From assembly GCA_020402865.1 (NCBI GenBank), contig JADBYT010000002.1:372001-436000 (forward strand): a stretch of 64,000 nt of DNA, read 5' to 3'. This DNA is from Bacteroidota bacterium. GTDB lineage: Bacteria; Bacteroidota; Bacteroidia; Palsa-965. The position numbers and the translations under genes are program-made. Positions 44,670-52,857 of this stretch are shown in pieces; within the stretch, counting starts at the first letter, position 1, and every line of letters begins with the position of its first letter. The notes beneath the pieces are model-generated. The model was not told the origin of the DNA. It saw only the letters and a program-made list of their open reading frames with translations, and searched no databases.

Positions 44670-45119
44670 ATGAAAACACTCCTTTGCCTGTTTCTTTTCA
44701 TCGTATTCAATTCGTGTACGCAAACCAATTCAAATACGGTTTCGGAATCTTCTGCCATGCGCCCCGATAAATTGAAAATAAGCTGGGGTGGAGATGTGTT
44801 ATTTGCAGAGAACGATACATTGTATCTGATGGGTTATATAAACGAAACCGACACCATTAAATCAATCCGGAAAATGAAAATAGGTCCCGCGCTTTTCGAT
44901 TCACTTGTGGCTGCCTGTCGTCAGCAAATTTTCCATCCTTATACCGGCGATTTAACGCGAAGCACTTGTTTTGCAGGCACCACAATTCGGATATCTCTTC
45001 AGTCGGGTGCCGCAATGCAAAGTGTGGAATATTTTTACCTCACCGATCAGGAGCAGCTTCCGCCTTCGTTGAAAGCGATTCGTAACAAGATGCAGGCACT
45101 TAAAAAATCCATGCGCTGA
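44670..45119 (+). CDS. Hypothetical lipoprotein
   Basis: A 149-residue predicted lipoprotein (MKTLLCLFLFIVFNSC, lipobox FNSC with Cys16) of unknown function. The mature part begins with a Ser/Thr/Asn-rich linker followed by an alpha/beta domain. Two cysteines (CRQ and STCFAG) could form a disulfide. ATG 44670 is four bases after the DUF2798 stop, suggesting co-transcription. Confidence 0.65.
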   Translation: MKTLLCLFLFIVFNSCTQTNSNTVSESSAMRPDKLKISWGGDVLFAENDTLYLMGYINETDTIKSIRKMKIGPALFDSLVAACRQQIFHPYTGDLTRSTCFAGTTIRISLQSGAAMQSVEYFYLTDQEQLPPSLKAIRNKMQALKKSMR

Positions 45120-45235
45120 CCTGAATTTTTGGGCTTTTTGTGTGCATGAAACGTAGTGAATTACATAAATATTCAGGGAGTTCGCTTTAATGCGATCTTC
45201 ACCTTATACCTGCCACATTCGCTTAATTTTACTTC

Positions 45236-45862
45236 ATGCAATTCAAGCCATTTCTTCTTGCCAGCCTGCTTGCAGCCTTTACATACACTGGTTGCGGCTT
45301 TGTGCTGAACAAAGCAATGGGACTGAAAAAAATGAAGCCGCTTTCCGAAATCCGCATTCAGCAGGCCGCTGCTGCATTTGGAATTTCGGCTTCAGAAACG
45401 TATGTGCTTGATACATCGTGGCGCACAAAATTTTCGGAAGGCTTAAGCCGAAACGGCGAGCCGGTAAAAAACGAACAGCATAAAAACCACCTGCAACCGC
45501 TGCAGGCAAGCTACTACAACAGTGCAGGCCAGCTGGTGTCGTTTCAGATCAATTGCTATGCGGGTGGTTTTCCTAATCTGAACTGGACGCGCGACAGTAT
45601 TTTCGACTCTTTTCCGCCACGCCTGCAAGCGCCTGTGGATACGCTGCTCACCTGCGCCGAACACCTGAGCTATATAAAGCCGTTACCCGGCAGCAAGCCT
45701 CCCCAAACGGGTTCCGGGCACACGGTTGTTATACACTGGACACGTTTCATGGGCCGCCAGACGGCTCTTTTTCTCGAAACCGTGCGTGAAAATTTGCGCA
45801 GGAAGGCCCCCGCAGAAACAATGGTGATCTATGTGAATTGCGATAATTTGTATGTAGAATAA
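45236..45862 (+). CDS. Hypothetical lipoprotein
   Basis: A 208-residue predicted lipoprotein (lipobox TYTGC, Cys20). I do not recognise the family. The mature domain has a helical start (IRIQQAAAAFGI) and beta segments around AGQLVSFQINCYAGGFPNLNW. Its C-terminal part contains GSGHTVVIHWTRFMGRQT and ends VIYVNCDNLYVE. It stands 116 bases from the previous gene, so a separate unit is possible. Confidence 0.62.
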   Translation: MQFKPFLLASLLAAFTYTGCGFVLNKAMGLKKMKPLSEIRIQQAAAAFGISASETYVLDTSWRTKFSEGLSRNGEPVKNEQHKNHLQPLQASYYNSAGQLVSFQINCYAGGFPNLNWTRDSIFDSFPPRLQAPVDTLLTCAEHLSYIKPLPGSKPPQTGSGHTVVIHWTRFMGRQTALFLETVRENLRRKAPAETMVIYVNCDNLYVE

Positions 45863-45942
45863 TCAGTTGCAGAAATACAAACACAAAATACGCTCACCCC
45901 CATTTACCTGAGTAATGAAAACGATAATTAAATGATTGTAAC

Positions 45943-46578
45943 TTACTTTTCAAGCAAAAGCATACCTTCTAATTCCCCGTTTTTGACACTTAAAAGCGCA
46001 TTCAGCACAGGCGCGTTATTATAAGAATCATCTTTCCAGGTATATTGATGCAGATAGACAAACGTATTCACCGATTCCTCGTCTGCATGTTTTGAAATTA
46101 TCATCATGCAAGTACGGCGTGCAATAGAAACCCATATTTCATCAGTATTCAGAATCCGATGCGCTTTTTGCAGATGTGCTTTACTCAAAATCATTTCACT
46201 CGAAAATGTATTTCCTGAAGCAGTTAGGATTTTATCCGGTCCTAAATCCATTTCATCAAACGCATAGTCGAGTTCTTCCAAGTTGATACAGGCTTCCTCA
46301 AATGCTTCCTCTACAGTGCGGCCGTTGAGATTTTGTGGCGTAAGAAATACAAAATTATCTGGCGCATCAAAGCCCAGCGCAATAACAAGTCCTTTGTTGT
46401 ATGCCGTGCCTGTAAATGGTTTGTGAATTGCACCCGCCTTAATTCCTACCCAGTCGTCGGGTTTAAGTATCGGATATAGTCTATTAGACTGCCCGGAAGC
46501 AACCTGCTCAATATCTCGCTGCACGTTTTTATCAGCCCCGGGCGTGCTGACACCGAAAAATCGTTTGAAAAATGTCAT
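45943..46578 (-). CDS. Hypothetical soluble protein
   Basis: A 211-residue cytoplasmic protein of unknown function with no signal peptide or membrane segment. It has an alpha/beta composition with acidic patches (VEEAFEEACINLEELDYAFDE). The start at ATG 46578 is the first in frame. It lies at the edge of an AT-rich stretch (45.9-48 kb). A small-enzyme or immunity-type role is possible but cannot be supported. Confidence 0.6.
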   Translation of the reverse strand: MTFFKRFFGVSTPGADKNVQRDIEQVASGQSNRLYPILKPDDWVGIKAGAIHKPFTGTAYNKGLVIALGFDAPDNFVFLTPQNLNGRTVEEAFEEACINLEELDYAFDEMDLGPDKILTASGNTFSSEMILSKAHLQKAHRILNTDEIWVSIARRTCMMIISKHADEESVNTFVYLHQYTWKDDSYNNAPVLNALLSVKNGELEGMLLLEK

Positions 46579-46935
46579 CGTATTGTGTTGGTCTTGAGAT
46601 TATTTTAAATTAACCTTTGGATTTGTGAAATTCCATTTTGCACCATACTCTGTTTGTTATTTTATTCGGATCATCTCCGATATATACTACAAAAAAACGT
46701 CTTGTCTGTTAATAAGTAATCGCGTGAAAAATTTAAATAATTAAACAGGCTCTTACTTAATTACAGTAGAACTCATTTCAAAATTATCATGCTGGCTTTT
46801 TCACTGTGTCTGGTTTCATATCCTTTTTTTGCCTATCCCAACAATTCTGTTGGCAAAACAAAGCGCTGCGAAATGATATTCGTCATATCAAAAAATACTT
46901 GGAAAAATCTCGAAAACCAATTTTTGAGATGAGTT
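46579..46935. other. 357-bp AT-rich intergenic region
   Basis: No convincing gene, RNA or hairpin was found. The short open frame at 46806-46991 has no signal or family pattern and overlaps the end of the next gene. Composition is strongly AT-rich. Confidence 0.5.
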
Positions 46936-48012
46936 CTAAAAATATTCTCTGTCTATTTCAACCCAATCTGGTGTTATTTTTTTTGAATTAAGTATGAGTG
47001 AATGATTTTGAATCTGTGCCGTGTCGTGATCGGGTAACTCGGAAAAAAACATTGCCTTTTCCGTCTCATAATATTTCGCATTATTCATAAAAAGACCATT
47101 GCATGTGCCGAGCGACTCAGCACTAAGCCAATTTATTCCATAGGTTACTTTCAGGTAAAACAATCCATGCGGAATATTTGATAGTATAAATGTTTGGCCA
47201 GCTTTTATATATATAAATCTAACACAAACGTCAGTTTCTAAATCAATCAATTTCAATGCTACATTATCAGTTCCTTTTACAGTAACACGAAGGTGGTTTA
47301 CACTTTTACCCTGCAAGCCTTTAATACCGTAGCATGCGGGGAAGTCACCGGTTTTGGGCTCAATTAAGCTTTGACCGGATGAACGCAGGGCATAATCATA
47401 ACTATTAATCGTACTGTCAAAATTCCTGCGCTCAGCTAATTTAAGTATGGAATCATTGATTTTAATGGGATTAGCTTTACGATAATTATTTTGTGCCTCT
47501 ATTACTTTATTGAAGCTGTCAATCCGACTCATTAGCGGCGAAATATCATTATTCACTACTCTTTGCCTAGCAAGTGATAAAACAGTGGGTACTAAAATTG
47601 AGAGCGCAAGTAGTCCGAATACTACTCTTACAAATACAGTGCTTCTGCTCATCCACCTCCAAATGGTTAACTTTTTCTCTAGGCCAAGTATCGCTTCTAC
47701 TAAATACTCATCATTGCCAGCCAGTTTGATGAGTGGAGGTATGAAAGGACGTATATCCTTGTTATCCAGCACTTCCAGGCAAAGTAACAGATCTTCAATT
47801 ATAAGCGCATTTATTCGTTTATTACCTGAGGCAAGGAGTAAATTTAGAATTGGTACTGATAGAATTACGCTCAGTGAATTTAAAACATAATCTGAGTGAA
47901 TGACTCCCGGGGCTGAATTAATCCTTTCTTTTAATTCACGGCATTTTGATAATAGTATTTCTGGAGTTAATTCTACAGCCCTCATGCTTTGGTTTTCAAA
48001 TTCAATGCTCAT
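46936..48012 (-). CDS. Hypothetical single-TM protein
   Basis: A 358-residue protein of unknown function. An N-terminal helical cytoplasmic part (1-120) precedes one transmembrane helix (about 127-146: VRVVFGLLALSILVPTVLSL). A linker and a beta-rich extracytoplasmic domain (about 225-350) contain VNHLRVTVKGTDNVALKLIDL. It is AT-rich like the flanking gaps. Its topology (cytosolic helical head, external beta domain) would suit signal transfer across the membrane, but this is only inferred. Confidence 0.6.
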   Translation of the reverse strand: MSIEFENQSMRAVELTPEILLSKCRELKERINSAPGVIHSDYVLNSLSVILSVPILNLLLASGNKRINALIIEDLLLCLEVLDNKDIRPFIPPLIKLAGNDEYLVEAILGLEKKLTIWRWMSRSTVFVRVVFGLLALSILVPTVLSLARQRVVNNDISPLMSRIDSFNKVIEAQNNYRKANPIKINDSILKLAERRNFDSTINSYDYALRSSGQSLIEPKTGDFPACYGIKGLQGKSVNHLRVTVKGTDNVALKLIDLETDVCVRFIYIKAGQTFILSNIPHGLFYLKVTYGINWLSAESLGTCNGLFMNNAKYYETEKAMFFSELPDHDTAQIQNHSLILNSKKITPDWVEIDREYF

Positions 48013-48088
48013 TTTTAGGCTTTTTTATTCATACAATAAGTCACGACACTACTATTTATCTGATGGTCTGATAATTTCTGAACAGCGT

Positions 48089-49330
48089 TTACATACACCC
48101 CAGTTTCGATTTATCCTTAGCCGCATCGGGGTGGCCCATTTGCTCGGCTTTGGTAATATCGGCGCAGCAGGCTTTCTGGTTTTGCAGGCGTGCGTAACAT
48201 TGCGCGCGCAGGTAATAGTCGCCCGCTTCGGCTTTAATGGCAATAGCTTCGGTGAGTTTGTCAACCGCCAGCTGCCATTTTTCGTTGGCAAAATGCAGGC
48301 GGGCAATGCCGCGCAGCGCATGGGTGTTTTTAGCATCTATGCGCAGCACGGCGTTGTAATCGGTGAGCGCAATGTTGTATTTCGTTTTGCCCTGTTTGGC
48401 ATTGGCATCGGCGCGGGCCAGCAGGGCAGGAATATCGTCGCGTTTGGCGGTAATGAGGCGCGAAAAATCTTTTACGGCGGCGGGATAGTTGGCCAGCTGC
48501 ACATAGCAATTGCCCCGGCTTCGCACAATTTCAAGGTCTTTCGTTTTCATTACATCAATCAGCTGCGTGTAATCTTTCACCGCTTCAGCCGGTTTGTTTT
48601 GCGCCATGTTTGCTTCGGCACGCAGGCGATAGACTTCTTCGCCTGCTAGTTTGTTGGTGATGGCCTGTGTAAATGCACTAACTGCTGAGGCATGATTTTT
48701 TTGTGCCGCATAAATTTTGCCTTGTTCAAAATGTGCATCGCCGCGGGCGGGATTCAGTTTTATACAGGTGGTATAATCGGCCAGTGCTTCGTTGTATTTC
48801 TTGATATCGCGGTACACGCTGGCGCGTGCAAAAAACAAGTTGGCATCTTTTGCGTCGTAGCTTATGGCTTTGTTCAAATCAGCCAGTGCCAGATCGGTTT
48901 TGCCGGTGCGTGCATACAGCAATCCGCGCGAGGCGTAGGAGTCGGGAAAATCAGGATTGAGCTTTATGGCCTGCGTATAATCGGCAATGGCCTCGTTGTC
49001 TTTGCCAAGCTGCTGCTGAAGTTTGGCGCGGTAATAGAAACCGGGTGCGTATTTCGGATTAAGCGAAACGGTTTTATTAAAATCGGCCATCGCCAGATCG
49101 GTTTTGCCCAACGCCTGCTGGCAGCGCCCGCGTTCGCAGTACGATTCGAAAAAAGTAGCATCCTTTTTCAGCGCCAGATCAAACTCGGCAATAGCTTCAA
49201 CATATTTATTCTGCTTGAGCAGTGCCTGCCCTTTTTCGTGATAAATATAAGCCGGCTGCGCAGCCAGCAATCCCGAAACAAAACACAGCAAAAACGCTGC
49301 AATACGGTTGAGCGAACTAATTTTTTTCAT
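48089..49330 (-). CDS. Secreted TPR-repeat protein
   Basis: A 413-residue exported protein made of about ten tetratricopeptide repeats (YIYHEKGQALLKQNKYVEA, YCERGRCQQALGKTDLAMA and others, each 34 residues). It has a signal peptide (MKKISSLNRIAAFLLCFVSGLLAA). TPR arrays bind proteins or peptides, so a scaffold or chaperone role in the periplasm is likely; the partner is unknown. ATG 49330 is chosen because an ATG two codons upstream falls within a -7-like TATCTTTA. The open frame to 49564 is not real coding. It is divergent from the SRPBCC gene. Confidence 0.83.
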   Translation of the reverse strand: MKKISSLNRIAAFLLCFVSGLLAAQPAYIYHEKGQALLKQNKYVEAIAEFDLALKKDATFFESYCERGRCQQALGKTDLAMADFNKTVSLNPKYAPGFYYRAKLQQQLGKDNEAIADYTQAIKLNPDFPDSYASRGLLYARTGKTDLALADLNKAISYDAKDANLFFARASVYRDIKKYNEALADYTTCIKLNPARGDAHFEQGKIYAAQKNHASAVSAFTQAITNKLAGEEVYRLRAEANMAQNKPAEAVKDYTQLIDVMKTKDLEIVRSRGNCYVQLANYPAAVKDFSRLITAKRDDIPALLARADANAKQGKTKYNIALTDYNAVLRIDAKNTHALRGIARLHFANEKWQLAVDKLTEAIAIKAEAGDYYLRAQCYARLQNQKACCADITKAEQMGHPDAAKDKSKLGCM

Positions 49331-49409
49331 TGGCATAAAGATAACTTGCCGGTTGAAATGTGAACAGGCAAATTGGTTTACATTTACGGTTATCCAAAAA
49401 CCGCACCAC

Positions 49410-50420
49410 ATGAAAATCCTCAAACGTATCCTTCTTGTGCTGGTCATACTTATAGCTGTAGTGGCTATAGTTGGCCTGTTTTTGCCTTCCGGCGCACACA
49501 TCAGTCGCTCACTCACCATCAAAGCTGCCCCTGAAAACGTATTCAGTCTGGTAAACAACCTCAAAAGCTGGAACCGCTGGTCGGTGTGGCATCAGATGGA
49601 TCCGAACATGAAAATTACATGGGGCGGGCCCGACGAAGGCAATGGCTCGTGGTATGCATGGGAAAGCGAACACAGTCAGGTAGGAACCGGAAAAATTACC
49701 ATCACCCAGTCGGTGCCGTTTGATTCTATTGTGACCCGCATGGAGTTTATGGGCAGCGACGATCCGGCGTGGGGGCGTTATGAATTCAAAGCAGTGGAAG
49801 GCGGCGTAAGTGTTACGATGCGCATGGATGCCGAGTTTGGGTACAATATCATAGCCCGTTATTTCGGGCTGCTGATGAAAAGTGAGATTGAGAAAAACTT
49901 CGATGCCGGCCTCGAAAGTCTTCGTAAAATAAGCGAAGAGGGCATAGCCAAAGCGGCCAAAGGCGAGTATCTGATTACCGAGTCGTGGCAAAACGAGCAA
50001 ACTTACCTCAGTATCCGCGACACTGTAAGTATGGCCACCATTGCCGAAAAATTCGGTGCCAATTACGGCCGTATCGGCGAACTGATGGGCAAGCAGGGCC
50101 TCAAAATGGCTGGCCCCGTTTTCTCCATCCTGCACAAAGGCGGCGAGGTGATGGAGCTGGAATGGGGCATCCCCGTGCCGCCCGAAGCAAAAGGTGAAGG
50201 CGAAATAAAGCGTATGACACTCAACGCCGGCAAAATCATAAAAGCCGACTATTACGGCCCTTACGAAGGCAGCGATCCCGCTTTTAAAGCCGTACAGCAA
50301 TATGCAGCCGATAAAAAGTTAAGTGCCAGCGGGCTTTGCCGCGAGGTCTATATTACTGATCCCACAAAGGATCCCAATCCGGCACACTGGCTTACTTACG
50401 TGGTTTTAGACGTAAAATAA
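49410..50420 (+). CDS. Membrane-anchored SRPBCC plus GyrI-like effector-binding protein
   Basis: A 336-residue protein. An N-terminal hydrophobic helix (about 5-25) is followed by an SRPBCC/polyketide-cyclase-like ligand-binding domain (about 28-165: SRSLTIKAAPENVFSLVNNL). A GyrI/AraC effector-binding-like domain follows (about 180-335: ADYYGPYEGSDPAFKAVQQY). ATG 49410 is chosen; upstream sequence overlaps the divergent TPR gene. It lacks a DNA-binding domain, so it is not a regulator by itself. A small-molecule binding role is inferred from fold only. Confidence 0.8.
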   Translation: MKILKRILLVLVILIAVVAIVGLFLPSGAHISRSLTIKAAPENVFSLVNNLKSWNRWSVWHQMDPNMKITWGGPDEGNGSWYAWESEHSQVGTGKITITQSVPFDSIVTRMEFMGSDDPAWGRYEFKAVEGGVSVTMRMDAEFGYNIIARYFGLLMKSEIEKNFDAGLESLRKISEEGIAKAAKGEYLITESWQNEQTYLSIRDTVSMATIAEKFGANYGRIGELMGKQGLKMAGPVFSILHKGGEVMELEWGIPVPPEAKGEGEIKRMTLNAGKIIKADYYGPYEGSDPAFKAVQQYAADKKLSASGLCREVYITDPTKDPNPAHWLTYVVLDVK

Positions 50421-50486
50421 TGGTCTGATTGTTGCTGATTCGGGCTGATTTTGTACTTTTAATCAATCACTTCAATACTTAAACTC

Positions 50487-50864
50487 ATGAAACGAATCTT
50501 TGCCTTGCTTCCGGTTTTCCTTTTGCTGGTAATTTCGGCCAATGCCCAACGTCCGCAAACCACCGAAACACAGACCCCGCAGGAACGCGCGCACAGTTCG
50601 GCCCTGCGTATGAAAAAGGTGCTCGAGCTGAGCGATGCACAAACCACGCAGGTAGAAGCTGTTATTCTGAGCCGCATCGAAGCCATTGACCGCATCAATG
50701 CGGATGCATCTCTTACACCCGATGCAAAAGAAACTGCTATTCAGAAAGTTCGCACTGATAAAGATGCCGAACTGCAGAAAATACTCACCCCGCAGCAGTA
50801 CACACGCTATCAGGAAATGAAAGCCGAGCGTGAGCAACGTAAAAATGCCTCGGGAGGTAAATAA
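50487..50864 (+). CDS. Small secreted helical protein, Spy/CpxP-like
   Basis: A 125-residue periplasmic protein. The signal peptide is MKRIFALLPVFLLLVISANAQ and the mature part is almost entirely helical: ERAHSSALRMKKVLELSD, then QVEAVILSRIEAIDRI, then KVRTDKDAELQKILTPQQYTRYQEMKAE. The LTPQQ-type helix pair, short length and many charged residues fit the LTXXQ/Spy-like group of envelope stress chaperones. It is a single gene with its own terminator. Confidence 0.72.
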   Translation: MKRIFALLPVFLLLVISANAQRPQTTETQTPQERAHSSALRMKKVLELSDAQTTQVEAVILSRIEAIDRINADASLTPDAKETAIQKVRTDKDAELQKILTPQQYTRYQEMKAEREQRKNASGGK

Positions 50865-50886
50865 GCCTCCGCAGCCACATTATCCG

Positions 50887-50922
50887 CAGCCGCACACGAA
50901 AGTGTTGCGGCTGTTTCTTTTT
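50887..50922 (+). terminator. Terminator of the Spy-like gene
   Basis: CAGCCGC (50887-50893) pairs with GCGGCTG (50907-50913), with ACAC/GTGT extending the stem around a GAAA tetraloop and one bulged T. A T-rich run follows. Confidence 0.8.
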
Positions 50923-50942
50923 CAGGCACATACTGGCAAACA

Positions 50943-51195
50943 TTGCCAAAGGCAACTAAAATGACATTGTGTAAAGTTTCAGTTGCCGAAGGCAACCAAT
51001 CACGCTGTGGGAAGTTTTAGTTGCCGAAGGCAACCAATCACGTTGTGGGAAGATTTAGTTGCCGAAGGCAACCAATCACGTTGTGGGAAGTTTCAGTTGC
51101 CGAAGGCAACCAATCAGGCTGTGTAAAGTTTTAGTTGCCGAAGGCAACCAATCACGCTGTCAGGCTGTGGAAAGTTTTAGTTGCCGAAGGCAACA
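50943..51195. repeat. Tandem array of 38-bp units, each carrying a TTGCCGAAGGCAA hairpin
   Basis: The 13-mer TTGCCGAAGGCAA (6-bp stem counting one flanking pair, GAA loop) occurs at 50983, 51021, 51059, 51097, 51135 and 51181. A degenerate copy (TTGCCAAAGGCAA) starts at 50943. Spacing is exactly 38 bp for five copies; the last step is 46 bp because of an 8-base duplication, and the first is 40 bp. The rest of the unit (CCAATCACGCTGTGGGAAG with small changes) is also conserved. It lies between the convergent Spy-like gene and the acyltransferase gene and contains no convincing coding frame. Confidence 0.93.
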
Positions 51196-51315
51196 AACTT
51201 TCCACCACATTTGTGCAAGTCTCCAGACTTGCCGGTAAAAAGCATCTGTACCTGCCGCAAGGTATTATGAAAAATCTGTTTACCAGCCCCCGGAATTTCT
51301 CCCAAAACTACACCA

Positions 51316-52083
51316 CTACTTGGTTTCCGAGCCTTCGGTAGCCGCATTGCGCGGCCAGTGGTAGCGCGGACTTTGCTCAATGGCATCCATCATATCGTGC
51401 AAGATATGCTCAGCATCCTGCGAAAGATCAAGCTGCATAGCAGGTTTAAAACGTATGCGCAGTGTTACGCCTTTTTTCTTCAGCCTCAATCCCTTCTTAT
51501 CAAACGCCCGCCTGAAACCATCAATTACAATAGGCACCACAACCGGCTCATACTTTTTCACAAGATGTGTAACACCGCGTCGGCCCTGCGCATATACTTT
51601 GGTAGTGCCCTGCGGGAAATTAATCACCCAGCCATCTTCCAGCGCCTTTCCAATGTTCGAAATATCATCCATACGCACCTGCCGCTTCACATCGGCACTG
51701 CCCTGCCGCCACGTGCGCTGCACCGGTATGGCACCCACATAGGCAAACAGGCGCGGCAGCCAGCCCTTGCGCATGGTTTCTTCGGCCGCCACAAAATAGG
51801 TGTTGGTACGCGGCCGAAACAGATACACAGGCCGTTCAATGCTGTTTTTGCGCCCGTTTTTGTGTGCGCAAAACACATGCAGCATCGCAATCACATCGGC
51901 AAAATAGGTCTGGTGGTTAGAGATAAACAGCACTTTTTGCTGTGGAAGCCCTTGCAAATGCTCGGTGCCTTCAATAATCAGCTTATTGTAGCGTGTATAT
52001 CTGAACCAGGTAATCCAGCCGATCACACACACTAAGGTGCGTTTCAGGAAGACTAAGTGACCAAACGGATCGCGTGTAAACAT
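51316..52083 (-). CDS. 1-acyl-sn-glycerol-3-phosphate acyltransferase (PlsC-like)
   Basis: A 255-residue phospholipid acyltransferase. The catalytic HX4D block is NHQTYFAD (about residues 56-63), and the phosphate-binding FPQGTTK (about 156-162) is the family's second block. An N-terminal hydrophobic helix anchors it to the membrane. It makes phosphatidic acid, or a variant lipid, from lysophosphatidate. ATG 52083 is the obvious start. It is a single gene, with its 3' end against the repeat array. Confidence 0.87.
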   Translation of the reverse strand: MFTRDPFGHLVFLKRTLVCVIGWITWFRYTRYNKLIIEGTEHLQGLPQQKVLFISNHQTYFADVIAMLHVFCAHKNGRKNSIERPVYLFRPRTNTYFVAAEETMRKGWLPRLFAYVGAIPVQRTWRQGSADVKRQVRMDDISNIGKALEDGWVINFPQGTTKVYAQGRRGVTHLVKKYEPVVVPIVIDGFRRAFDKKGLRLKKKGVTLRIRFKPAMQLDLSQDAEHILHDMMDAIEQSPRYHWPRNAATEGSETK

Positions 52084-52164
52084 AAGGAGTTTAGCATCGG
52101 GCTGTGTGCGAATTTCGTATTTTTACGCACGCCGTTTACATTTCGGTAATAATCCCTGTTAACA

Positions 52165-52857
52165 ATGTGCGTTTCAGCCGTTAATTATTTGCATAAATCG
52201 CTTTTCCTGCTGCTTTTGCTGCTGGTTTTGTTGTTTTCGGGCTGTTTTGAAATTACCGAAGAAGTTAATCTGAATGCAAACGGAAGCGGAAGTTTTACCT
52301 ATACCGTAAACATGAGCCGCAGCAAAGTTAGTTTAGACGGCATCATGAAACGCGACAGCAGCGACGGTTATCGTGTGCCCAAACGCGCCGAAATTGAACG
52401 CGATCTCACCAAAGCACAAACCGTACTCGCACAACAGCCCGGTATCAGCAAAGTCACGATAACCCGCGACTGGGTAAACTACATTTACATACTGCGCTGC
52501 AATTTCAACACCATCGAACAGCTCGACCTTGCGCTCGAAAATCTTTCAGCTTCCTTTTCGCGCAATAAAAAAGGCATCCCCGAAGCGCGCGATAATTTCA
52601 ACTATACCGGTAATTCCTTCGCACGCAGCAGTCATTACGATGCCGCCAAAACCGCCCCCCGGCTGGGCGTTACCGACCGCAACATTTTGCGTCAGGCAAA
52701 CTACACCTGCATATTCCGTTTTGCAAAACCGGTAGCAAAATGCAGCAATGCCGCGGCACAAATTTCGAAAGACGGACGCGCAGTTATGCTTCGCCAAAAC
52801 ATGCTCGACCTTGCCGAAGGACGAAAAACACTTGCCAACACCATCACCCTGAAATGA
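52165..52857 (+). CDS. Hypothetical lipoprotein, first gene of a four-gene envelope operon
   Basis: A 230-residue predicted lipoprotein with lipobox LLFSGC (Cys27) and a mature domain beginning EITEEVNLNANGSGSF. That opening, with a beta-strand repeat, is a pattern also seen in other Bacteroidota lipoproteins. It has a helical middle and a C-terminal DGRAVMLRQNMLDLAEGRK stretch. Its stop overlaps the start of the next gene by ATGA (52854-52857), which indicates translational coupling. The function of this operon is not known. Confidence 0.7.
   Translation: MCVSAVNYLHKSLFLLLLLLVLLFSGCFEITEEVNLNANGSGSFTYTVNMSRSKVSLDGIMKRDSSDGYRVPKRAEIERDLTKAQTVLAQQPGISKVTITRDWVNYIYILRCNFNTIEQLDLALENLSASFSRNKKGIPEARDNFNYTGNSFARSSHYDAAKTAPRLGVTDRNILRQANYTCIFRFAKPVAKCSNAAAQISKDGRAVMLRQNMLDLAEGRKTLANTITLK

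Noticed and set aside
50943-51195. CRISPR array
   Set aside because: The 38-bp period superficially resembles an array, but the stretches between hairpins are nearly identical rather than unique spacers, and no cas gene is present.
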